DNA of 7,037 nucleotides from an uncultured Prevotella sp. (GTDB lineage: Bacteria > Bacteroidota > Bacteroidia > Bacteroidales > Bacteroidaceae): assembly GCA_945827565.1 (NCBI GenBank), contig CALZNR010000071.1, positions 1 through 7,037 on the forward strand. Direction: 5' to 3'. A program made the position numbers and the translations under genes. This document shows, in pieces, positions 1 through 6,991 of this stretch. Position 1 is the first letter of the stretch; each line of letters begins with the position of its first letter. A model generated the notes under the pieces. That model was not told the DNA's origin and did no database searches. It worked only from the letters and a program-made list of their open reading frames with translations.

Positions 1-46
1 TACACACTGCATATCGTCGGCAGCGTCAGATGTGTATAAGAGACAG
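1..46 (+). other. Nextera/Tn5 sequencing adapter with 13-base outer tag (artefact)
   Basis: Bases 14-46 match the 33-base Nextera read-1 adapter, and 28-46 are the 19-base Tn5 mosaic end (AGATGTGTATAAGAGACAG). Bases 1-13 (TACACACTGCATA) look like a primer tag or index. The whole 46 bases recur as an exact reverse complement at 6992-7037, so they are library sequence and not genome. The start codon at 30 and the peptide MCIRDR lie in the adapter and must not be annotated as a gene start. Confidence 0.98.
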
Positions 47-1091
47 GAATGAGCCTATTGAGGAGGGCAAGGCACGATATACAAACTATTCTCCAGAAGC
101 AGACAAAGATAAAGGAAACCTCATTAGACAGCAAAATGGTATTTGCAAAAATATAACGTATTCCATTTATGACCTTAATCTCAGCGATAGCTTGAGGGGA
201 CAGATGTTCAACAAAAAAAGTTATCCATATATTTCTATCCCGTTGAATGATGAATATACTGACAAACAGGGTAGAAAATACAAAAACTATGGGTCATACA
301 TTATGCAGCAGTACTACGAACATCCCGAATATTTCAAGAACTCCTACCAGTTTGCTCATCATGTGTGTCCTGGATTCTATTTTAAAAACACTGATGGCAT
401 CGGTGTAATGAGCGAGATATATCTTACAGAATTGCATATCGGCTACAAGGCTCTGCATAATGGTTTGTCAGACAATGCTCAAGCAATATTAACAGGAACT
501 GAAGAGGTATTGCAAACCACCACATTCATTAACGACAAGACCACAATCAGAAGTCTTTCAGAAAATCAAGATTATACATATCTGAAAACTCCATCTGGCA
601 TTTTTACAGAAGTTACGTTGCCTGTTGAGCAAATAAAAAGCGGACATGAGCAAGACACGCTTAGCGCAGCAAAGATTGTGTTCCAAAAATACAACTCGCA
701 AGACGTGGCAAACACCTTGTCTGCTCCTGAGAAAGTGATGATGATACCCTATGACAGCTTGTTTACATTCTTTGAAAAGAACAAATTGCCAGACAATAAG
801 TTGTCATTCATAGGCACCTACAGTTCTACATACAACACGTACACCTTCAACAACATTTCTTCATTGATTAGTGAGATGTACCACAAGAAACGGGCAGGAA
901 ACACATCTCCAAATTGGAACAAAGCAGTCTTAGTACCTGTCAGTGTTTCAACAAACTCTTCCACTACATCCTCCAGTACAATCAATAGGGTTACGAACGA
1001 CCTGTCTATCAAGAGTGCCAAATTAGTTGGAGGCGGTAACAATCCGAACAAGTTAACCATTGATGTCACTTACAATAAATTTGGGCAATAA
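47..1091 (+). CDS. DUF4270 domain-containing protein, 5' truncated
   Basis: This is the C-terminal 347 residues of a protein that reads into the adapter; genuine codons begin at base 48 (Asn-Glu-Pro) and the stop is TAA at 1089-1091. The sequence resembles the Bacteroidetes DUF4270 family. These are usually lipoproteins or exported proteins of unknown function, roughly 450-550 residues long. Supporting segments are the CPGFYFKNTDGIG stretch in the middle, the MMIPYDSLFTFFE and TFNNISSLI blocks, a Ser/Thr-rich linker (about base 940-985), and the terminal strand with AKLVGGGNNPNKLTIDVTY. The ending LVGG...NP.KL..TY.KFGQ is typical of this family. The signal peptide or lipobox and the natural start are missing because the library fragment ends here, so localisation cannot be read directly. 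It is followed after two bases by a small ORF on the same strand, which suggests co-transcription. The family call comes from recalled sequence pattern, not a search. No molecular function is assigned. Confidence 0.8.
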
Positions 1092-1093
1092 GC

Positions 1094-1222
1094 ATGGCTG
1101 ACAATTATTTAGAGCGTCATCAAGAAGAATATGAGTTAAAAAAACGCAACTTTCTACGGAAAAAGAAACACCTTCCCAAAGTAAAGCATTGTCCTCCAAA
1201 ACCAGAGGATGATGCTTTATGA
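1094..1222 (+). CDS. Small basic protein of 42 residues, MADNYLE type
   Basis: This short ORF begins MADNYLERHQEEYELKKRNF and ends KPEDDAL before TGA at 1220-1222. The N-terminal half is charged and probably helical (ERHQEEYELKKR). The middle is strongly basic (LRKKKHLPKVKH), followed by CPP and an acidic tail. It has no signal peptide or membrane segment, so it is probably cytoplasmic. Its ATG lies two bases after the stop of the DUF4270 gene, as expected for translational coupling in an operon. Its stop is 28 bases before the start chosen for the acetylesterase. The opening MADNYLE(K/R) resembles very short Bacteroidales proteins that are often labelled hypothetical, or loosely 'dehydrogenase'; this is from memory. 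I do not know its function. A 42-codon ORF could arise by chance, but the tight spacing and the familiar N-terminus favour a real gene. Confidence 0.62.
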   Translation: MADNYLERHQEEYELKKRNFLRKKKHLPKVKHCPPKPEDDAL

Positions 1223-1250
1223 TTATTTCAATCATAATTACTCAACAACT

Positions 1251-2507
1251 ATGAAAAAACATTTAAAAAAAAACATTCTGATTGCCGTTGGACTTTTATT
1301 AGGTTCCAACGTATCAATGGGACAGATGTTTGATTTTGATCTTTCCAGGTCTATTCCATCTTACACCGATTCTGCCGGATATGGGTATGATATTACAGAT
1401 GTACCTTCAAAAAAAAGTAACCTGCCTTTCTATTTTTCTGTAAAAGTACCTGACGGAAATTACAAAATAAGAGTGGTGCTGGGCTCTAAATCAAAAAACA
1501 GCAATACTACTGTCAGAGCAGAGTCGCGCCGTTTAATGGTAGAGAATGTGAACCTCAAGAAGGGCAAGTTTGCAACATACGAATTTGTGGTAAACAAACG
1601 CACACCATACATCAACGAGAAGATGCAGGTAAAGATCAAGCCCCGGGAAAAATCAACCCTTACATGGGACAATAAGCTCACCCTGGAGTTTACAGGCTCA
1701 TCACCTGCTGTAAAGTCCATACACATTGAAAAGGATGATGTATGCCCTACCATTTATCTATGTGGAAATTCTACAGTGACCGACCAGAGTTATGAGCCTT
1801 GGGCAAGTTGGGGACAGATGGTGACAAGATGGTTCAATGAGAATGTGAGCATAGCCAACTATGCAGAGAGCGGTCTTACAGCCGGAAGTTTCATAGCCCA
1901 AAACCGCTTGGCACAGTTGTTGAGCAACATCAAGAAAGGAGATATTGTAATATGCGAATTTGGACACAATGATGAAAAAGAAAAGGGTCCTGGCTCAGGG
2001 GCTTGGTATCACTATACCAGAAACCTCAAAATATTTATTGACAACGTAAGAGCCAAGAACGCATCAATTATTTTCTGTACTCCCACACAGCGTCGAAATT
2101 TTGACAAAGGAAAGAAATATATCACCAATACCCATGGTGATTTTCCTGAAGCAATGAAAGTGGTGGCAGATCGAGAGAATGTGCCTGTCATTGATTTAAA
2201 TGCAATGACCAAGACATTCTTTGAGACACTCGGTTTTGAAGATAGTAAACGTGCTTTGGTTCATTATCCTGCCAACACATTCAAGGGACAGAACAAAGAA
2301 TTGGCAGATAATACGCACTTCAATCCTTATGGAGCCTATGAAGTTGCCAAGATGGTTGTGCAAGGATTAAAAGACCTAAAAATACCCATCACACAAAATC
2401 TAAGAAGCGATTTCAAAGAGTTCAATCCGGCACAGCCAGACAATTATCAAACCTTCATCTGGTTCCCCGCAGTCTTGTGTGATTTGGTAAAACCAGATGG
2501 AAACTGA
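1251..2507 (+). CDS. Rhamnogalacturonan acetylesterase, SGNH hydrolase, CE12 family
   Basis: A secreted 418-residue esterase, predicted to remove O-acetyl groups from galacturonic acid in the pectin backbone rhamnogalacturonan. Start: ATG at 1251 gives a clean signal peptide (MKKHLKKNILIAVGLLLGSN, cleavage near SMGQ, about residue 25). The upstream in-frame ATG at 1209 would add 14 residues in front of it and overlap the small ORF. Residues about 26-150 form an N-terminal beta-sandwich region (FDFDLSRS, YGYDITDV, FYFSVKVPDGNYKIRV) common in CE12 enzymes. The SGNH core follows with all four blocks: GNSTV with nucleophile Ser174; ESG with Gly208; GHND with Asn240; DNTHF with Asp353 and His356. 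The PWASWGQM stretch after block I is typical of pectin acetylesterases such as YesT/RhgT. The first block is GNS rather than the textbook GDS, which I believe is common in Bacteroides homologues. Its neighbour is a GH106 rhamnosidase 83 bases downstream on the same strand, consistent with shared work on pectin. Exact substrate is inferred. Confidence 0.88.
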   Translation: MKKHLKKNILIAVGLLLGSNVSMGQMFDFDLSRSIPSYTDSAGYGYDITDVPSKKSNLPFYFSVKVPDGNYKIRVVLGSKSKNSNTTVRAESRRLMVENVNLKKGKFATYEFVVNKRTPYINEKMQVKIKPREKSTLTWDNKLTLEFTGSSPAVKSIHIEKDDVCPTIYLCGNSTVTDQSYEPWASWGQMVTRWFNENVSIANYAESGLTAGSFIAQNRLAQLLSNIKKGDIVICEFGHNDEKEKGPGSGAWYHYTRNLKIFIDNVRAKNASIIFCTPTQRRNFDKGKKYITNTHGDFPEAMKVVADRENVPVIDLNAMTKTFFETLGFEDSKRALVHYPANTFKGQNKELADNTHFNPYGAYEVAKMVVQGLKDLKIPITQNLRSDFKEFNPAQPDNYQTFIWFPAVLCDLVKPDGN

Positions 2508-2590
2508 TTTCCATGTGTTAACTACTTAAATCTCCAAGTTACTTAGAGTTAAGCAAGTGAGAAACTTAATTTAAAGTCAAAACTACACAC

Positions 2591-5233
2591 ATGATCAAGC
2601 AATTATTATTAGGGATGGTTCTTCCCTTGGCATGTTGTGCCACGAATGCACAAACCAACAGTATCAAACCATCATGGCCTGTTGCTACCAACGATACAAA
2701 ACCTGGAACAAGATGGTGGTGGATGGGCTCCGCAGTAACTAAAGAAGGCCTGAAATGGAACATTGAGCAGTATTCCAAAGCAGGTATCGGCACTTTAGAG
2801 ATCACTCCGATATATGGTGTCCAAGGTAACGAGAAAAACGAATTGAATTTCTTATCTGGCAAATGGATGGAAGCATACAACCAGACCATAGGTTACGGTA
2901 AGGAGAATCAGGTTAACATAGATTTGAACTGTGGCACAGGTTGGCCATTTGGCGGTCCTGATATAGCGATTACTGATGCTGCTGCCAAACTCACTTGTGT
3001 GGATACTACCGTAACTGGGAAAGATTTGAGAAATGGTGTGGATGTCAGTGTAATAGACAAGAAAGAAAAGGACTATGCAGTGCTACAAAAGGTGATGCTG
3101 TTTGCAGAGGATGGAACGGTAAAAGACCTTACGGAACAAACAGAAAGTCCGTGCATTGTGTATTGGAAAAAAGCAAATAAGAAGAGCAACTATCGGATAG
3201 TTGCAATCTATTGCTCTCGTACCAGACAGAAAGTGAAACGTGCAGCACCCGGCGGTGAAGGATATGTGCTTGATCATTTTGACAAGGCTGCTGTATCACG
3301 ATATCTTAGCAAGTTCGATAAAGCATTCACAGTGAACGGCTCCAAGTTTCCCGAGTCTTTTTTCAACGACTCCTATGAAGTATATAAGGCCAATTGGACC
3401 CCCACTCTATTACAGGAATTTGAAAAGAGAAGAGGTTATAAATTGGAAGAGCATATTTTGGAACTTTTGGGAGAGAAAGAAGACAAAGACAATCAAGTTC
3501 TGAGCGATTATAGGGAAACACTGTCAGAAATGCTACTGGAAAACTTCACTATGCAATGGACTGAATGGGCTCACAAGCATGGATCTACCACAAGAAACCA
3601 AGCACACGGTTCTCCTGCGAACCTTATTGATATCTATGCTGCTGTAGATATCCCTGAAATCGAGGGCTTTGGATTGTCTGAGTTTGGAATCAAAGGATTG
3701 CGTAGAGACACAGGTTTTACAAGAAAGAACGACAGCGATGTGTCCATGCTGAAATATGCATCCTCTGCTGCACATATTTGTGGCAAAAGACTCACCAGCA
3801 GTGAAACATTCACGTGGCTTACCGAACACTTTCGGACATCACTTTCACAGTGCAAGCCAGATCTTGATTTGATGTTTACCTGTGGCGTTAATCATGTATT
3901 CTTTCACGGAACTACTTATTCTCCCAAAAATGAGAGTTGGCCAGGATGGAAATTCTACGCGTCTATAGATATGAGTCCCACCAACAGCATTTGGAGAGAT
4001 GCTCCATACATGATGAAATACATTGAAAGATGCCAGAGCTTTCTGCAGTACGGACAGCCTGATAACGACTTCCTTGTGTTGCTCCCAGTACGAGACATGT
4101 GGTCTAAACGTCACGGAAAGGGCGAAGGCTCTTTGCTGATGCAGTTTGACATTCATTCAATGAGCAAAAAAGCACCAGAGTTTATCAAAAGTATCTTGGC
4201 CATTGATTCCTTGGGATATGATTGTGATTACATCAGTGAGAAGTATCTCTTGTCCACCACTTGTGTAGATGGCATGTTGCAAACGTGTGGAGGCACCAAA
4301 TATAAAGCGTTGATTATTCCTGGATCGGGTAAAATGTCAGAGCCCGCCAAGCTGCATCTTCAAAAATTAGTGCAACAAGGGGCAAAGATTATATATGGTG
4401 TAAACAATAGCAAGATGTTTGGCATAACCATGCCAGAGAGTATCAAGCAGAACACAGGCATCAGAATTATACGTCGCTCCAATGAATACGGACACCATTA
4501 TTTCATGGTAAATCTTTCTCCAAAAGATGTGTCAAAGCACTTTAAGCTATCTGTTCCGTTGAAGGATGCTTGCTGGTTTAATCCCCTAAATGGAAAAATT
4601 ACTAAGGCATACATCAATGCTGATGGTGTTAAGGTGGAACTGAAGAGTGGTGAATCCATGATTCTCCAAACTTATAATGAACTACAGACGAATACTGATA
4701 TACCCTATCCGATAGAATACGCTGGAACTGAGAAAAGGATTACCTCTCCATGGAAGCTGTCATTTGAGCAAAGTACTCCACAAGTGAAAAGCACCTTCGA
4801 TTTAGACAGTCTTCAAACTTGGGAAACACTGAAGGATGATTCTGTTGGTATAACGATGGGCACAGGTACATATACCACCACCATCACGATGTCTGCTACA
4901 GAAGCAAATAAAAACTGGCTCCTTGATTTGGGTGATGTCAGAGAAAGTGCAAGAGTTTATATCAACGATTCCTTGGTGGGCTGTTCATGGTCAGTACCTT
5001 ATTCCTTGGAATGTACTAAAAACTATTGGAAGAAAGGTGCTAACAGTCTCAGAATAGAAGTGACCAACTTGCCGGCCAATAGAATTGCTCACTTGGACAG
5101 GAAGCGCATTCCTTGGAGGAAGTTCAAGGATACAAATATTGTAAACATCCATTACAAGAGAGACAACTATGCAGGATGGTTGCCTGTGAAAAGTGGACTG
5201 AACACGCAAGTCAGACTTATACAAGAAAACTGA
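2591..5233 (+). CDS. GH106 family alpha-L-rhamnosidase
   Basis: An exported glycoside hydrolase of 880 residues that should release terminal alpha-L-rhamnose, probably from pectic rhamnogalacturonan. The signal peptide is residues 1-21 (MIKQLLLGMVLPLACCATNA, cleavage likely at NAQ/T). The two cysteines at 15-16 leave a weak lipoprotein alternative because the -3 to -1 positions fit a lipobox poorly. Family signatures: KPGTRWWWMGSAVTKEGL (37-54), NCGTGWPFGGP (113-123), NDSYEVYKANW (about 259-269), AHGSPANLIDIYAA (338-351), DIPEIEGFG (353-361), SSETFTW (403-409) and FFHGTTYSP (about 437-445). Candidate catalytic or metal-binding acids are Glu263, Glu356, Glu358 and Glu405; I cannot assign the acid and base with certainty. 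From about residue 718 to the end is a beta-sandwich of the galactose-binding type (WLLDLGDVRESARVYIND near 776-793). It is rather short for the family, many members being 900-1100 residues. No SusC/SusD, sensor or sugar transporter gene lies in the window. Confidence 0.87.
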   Translation: MIKQLLLGMVLPLACCATNAQTNSIKPSWPVATNDTKPGTRWWWMGSAVTKEGLKWNIEQYSKAGIGTLEITPIYGVQGNEKNELNFLSGKWMEAYNQTIGYGKENQVNIDLNCGTGWPFGGPDIAITDAAAKLTCVDTTVTGKDLRNGVDVSVIDKKEKDYAVLQKVMLFAEDGTVKDLTEQTESPCIVYWKKANKKSNYRIVAIYCSRTRQKVKRAAPGGEGYVLDHFDKAAVSRYLSKFDKAFTVNGSKFPESFFNDSYEVYKANWTPTLLQEFEKRRGYKLEEHILELLGEKEDKDNQVLSDYRETLSEMLLENFTMQWTEWAHKHGSTTRNQAHGSPANLIDIYAAVDIPEIEGFGLSEFGIKGLRRDTGFTRKNDSDVSMLKYASSAAHICGKRLTSSETFTWLTEHFRTSLSQCKPDLDLMFTCGVNHVFFHGTTYSPKNESWPGWKFYASIDMSPTNSIWRDAPYMMKYIERCQSFLQYGQPDNDFLVLLPVRDMWSKRHGKGEGSLLMQFDIHSMSKKAPEFIKSILAIDSLGYDCDYISEKYLLSTTCVDGMLQTCGGTKYKALIIPGSGKMSEPAKLHLQKLVQQGAKIIYGVNNSKMFGITMPESIKQNTGIRIIRRSNEYGHHYFMVNLSPKDVSKHFKLSVPLKDACWFNPLNGKITKAYINADGVKVELKSGESMILQTYNELQTNTDIPYPIEYAGTEKRITSPWKLSFEQSTPQVKSTFDLDSLQTWETLKDDSVGITMGTGTYTTTITMSATEANKNWLLDLGDVRESARVYINDSLVGCSWSVPYSLECTKNYWKKGANSLRIEVTNLPANRIAHLDRKRIPWRKFKDTNIVNIHYKRDNYAGWLPVKSGLNTQVRLIQEN

Positions 5234-5277
5234 GTAGCCAACGTTTTCTTAGTCAAATAGACGAAGAAAGATAAACC

Positions 5278-5348
5278 TTATAAGCGATATGGTGATTCGA
5301 GTTTTTGTCAAAGCATAAACAAGTCTCGGATTACCATATCGCTTATAA
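5278..5348. terminator. Long hairpin between convergent genes, probable bidirectional terminator
   Basis: The arms are 5278-5301 and 5325-5348, 24 bases each, with a 23-base loop. The outer 16 positions pair perfectly (TTATAAGCGATATGGT against ACCATATCGCTTATAA); of the inner eight, two are G-U-type pairs and the rest match. On the + strand a run of six T follows at 5356-5361. On the - strand the sequence after the hairpin is also T-rich (complement of AGAAAGATAAACC). It begins 45 bases after the GH106 stop and its right arm is the last coding part of hemW, so it can stop transcripts from both sides. The function is inferred from structure and position; the T-run starts seven bases after the stem, so it is not a perfect intrinsic terminator. 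Confidence 0.65.
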
Positions 5349-6464
5349 ATAGGGCTTTTTTGCTGAGGTATAAAACACCATCCTTCAATTCCAGATCATT
5401 GCTGTGAATATACTTTTGAGCTTGTTGGATGCAATAGGCAGAATATGCCTCACCTAACTCGGATGTAAGTTTCTGCATATTCAGTCCACCCATAGTACGC
5501 AGTCTCAGCATTACCATTTCGTTGTACATATCCTTCTCAGACAGCCACTCTGTTTCACATGCCAACTTCTTATTTCTCAATGCCTCTATATACGAAATAA
5601 GATCCTCTACATTCCATTGCCTGCAATCTTTATTATAAGAATGAGCTGCTGCACCTATCCCGATGTAGGGTGTTCCTTCCCAATAACTACTGTTGTGCTT
5701 TGACACATAGTGCTTCTTTGAAAAGTTGCTAATTTCGTATTGTTGGAATCCCATTTCTTCCAAACGTTCTTTAAGCAGGTAGTACATTTGAGAGCATACA
5801 GAATCTTCCAATTCACTTATTTTATTCTGCTGAAGCATTCTCCACATTGCAGTACCCTCTTCATAATGAAGCATATAAGCAGACAGATGTTTGATAGGGA
5901 AACGCCGTACAAGTCTGATATCCTCTTCCCATTCCTTGATTGTCTGATTTGGAAAGCCATACATTAAATCAATACTGACGTTCTTGATACCACTGTTCAA
6001 TATCACCTCTATGGCTTTTTGTGCAGTCAATGAAGAATGACGCCTATTCAAGAGGTGGAGTTTCTTGTCATCAAAGGTCTAACACCCATACTTATCCTGT
6101 TCACACCCATTGCTCTCAATTGTGCCACGAAATCCGTTGAAACATCCTCTGGGTTACACTCTACGGTGAACTCCCTTATGCCTCCCTCCTCTCCTACTCC
6201 GTTGTTTACATAACGACAATACTCCCAAATGGCACTTGTTAGTTTTTTCAGTTGACTAACAGTCAATACACTTGGAGTGCCTCCCCCTATATATATAGTG
6301 TTGATAACTCCACGATGATTGCAAAAGAAATCCTTTCGCAGTTCTAACTCAGCACACACCGCATCAACGTAATTAGATGACAATTCGAACATAGTGGTAG
6401 AATAAAAACCACAATATGCGCAGCGAGTTTTACAAAAGGGAATATGTACGTATAATCCAGCCAT
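5308..6464 (-). pseudogene. hemW: HemW, radical SAM heme chaperone, split by a one-base deletion
   Basis: HemW is a cytoplasmic radical-SAM protein that binds heme and hands it to target enzymes; it is often misnamed coproporphyrinogen III oxidase. The 5' part (frame from 6464, ATG of MAGLYVHIPF; an ATG at 6482 is less likely) has CKTRCAYCGF with cluster ligands Cys11, Cys15 and Cys18. Phe20 sits where true HemN has a fourth Cys, which supports HemW. GGGTP (60-64) and VECNPE (101-106) are typical radical-SAM blocks. This frame runs off after ISMGV (Val128) and stops at 6048. The 3' part continues in another frame as FDDKKLHLLNRRHSS and keeps YIGIGAAAHSY and the HemN_C-like end, stopping at 5308. 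Putting one G back between 6080 and 6081 on the + strand restores ISMGVQTFDDKKLHLLNRRH and a 385-residue protein of normal length. No other lesion is seen, so it is a sequencing error or a very recent mutation. The stop codon lies in the loop of the 5278-5348 hairpin. Confidence 0.9.
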
Positions 6465-6479
6465 AAGTGTAAAGCAGCG

Positions 6480-6513
6480 CAAAAGTACTAATTTTATTTA
6501 ACTGAGATTCAAA
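6480..6513 (-). promoter_or_regulatory. Candidate Bacteroidetes-type promoter for hemW
   Basis: Read on the - strand, TACTTTTG (complement of 6480-6487) fits the -7 consensus TAnnTTTG exactly. TTTG (complement of 6510-6513) sits 22 bases upstream as a -33 element, close to the usual 19-21 spacing. The -7 box ends 15 bases before the hemW ATG at 6464, giving a very short leader. That also argues against the alternative start at 6482, which would overlap the -7 box. The prediction is by consensus only. Confidence 0.6.
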
Positions 6514-6528
6514 ATTACCACTTGTTTT

Positions 6529-6559
6529 TTTGATTATTCACTGTTTTTACTTAACTTAG
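6529..6559 (+). promoter_or_regulatory. Candidate Bacteroidetes-type promoter for the EF-G paralogue
   Basis: TTTG at 6529-6532 is followed after exactly 19 bases by TAACTTAG at 6552-6559, one mismatch from TAnnTTTG. Initiation would fall a few bases downstream, around 6565, leaving an untranslated leader of roughly 35-40 bases before ATG 6602. It lies in the 137-base divergent region shared with hemW and points away from the hemW promoter. The prediction is by consensus only. Confidence 0.45.
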
Positions 6560-6601
6560 GGGCCGAATAAAAGTATTACAAACCTAAAACTATATTTTCA
6601 A

Positions 6602-6991
6602 ATGAGAGTATATCAGACAAACGAAATCAAGAACATCGCATTGCTTGGCAGTGCGGGAAGTGGCAAGACAACTCTTGCCGAGTCCATGCTTTATGAAGCT
6701 GGCATCATCAAACGCCGTGGCTCAATAGAAGCTAAAAACACTGTCAGCGATTACTTTCCCGTGGAACAGGAATACGGGTATTCTGTTTTCTCCACGGTAT
6801 TTCATGTTGAATGGAACAACAAGAAGCTAAATATCATTGACTGTCCGGGTAGCGACGATTTTGTGGGAGGTGCCATCACTGCGTTAAACGTTACCGATCA
6901 GGCTGTTATCCTAATCAATGGCCAATACGGCCCGGAGGTTGGTACGCAAAACAACTTCCGATATACGGAGAAACTTAAGAAACCTGTGATT
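6602..6991 (+). CDS. fusA2: EF-G paralogue (EF-G2 type), N-terminal part, 3' truncated
   Basis: This is the first 130 residues of a translational GTPase-like protein that acts on the ribosome; full-length EF-G proteins are about 700 residues. The start MRVYQTNEIKNIALLG matches the Bacteroidales EF-G paralogue. The P-loop G1 motif is GSAGSGKT (16-23) instead of the AHxDAGKT of canonical EF-G. The switch I region keeps EQEYGYSV (55-62), recalling EQERGITI. G3 is DCPGSDDF (80-87), where canonical EF-G has DTPGHxDF, so the catalytic histidine is Ser84. This matches what is known of Bacteroides thetaiotaomicron EF-G2, a paralogue reported to support slow translation without GTP hydrolysis and to be needed in the gut. 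The remaining G4/G5 motifs and domains II-V are absent because the library fragment ends after Ile130 (6989-6991). The residues LSLIHI and the stop at 7012 come from the adapter. It is divergent from hemW with its own candidate promoter. Confidence 0.85.

Noticed and set aside
1209..1250. Upstream in-frame ATG at 1209 as start of the acetylesterase
   Set aside because: It would place 14 residues (MLYDYFNHNY...) ahead of a good signal peptide and overlap the small ORF; ATG 1251 gives a normal Bacteroidetes signal sequence.
2508..2590. A promoter between the acetylesterase and GH106 genes
   Set aside because: The 83-base spacer has AT-rich, loosely repeated ACTTA-like words but no convincing TTTG / TAnnTTTG pair; co-transcription is simpler.
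3533..4156. Several open frames of about 70-100 codons on the strand opposite GH106
   Set aside because: They lie wholly inside a gene with clear family motifs, resemble no family I know, and have no independent start signals.
6465..6482. ATG at 6482 as hemW start
   Set aside because: It adds MRCFTL before the family-typical MAGLYVHIPFC start and overlaps the -7 box of the candidate promoter.
5308..6482. Two separate genes (a small radical-SAM protein and a HemN_C-like protein)
   Set aside because: One restored base fuses them into a normal-length HemW with continuous family motifs across the join.
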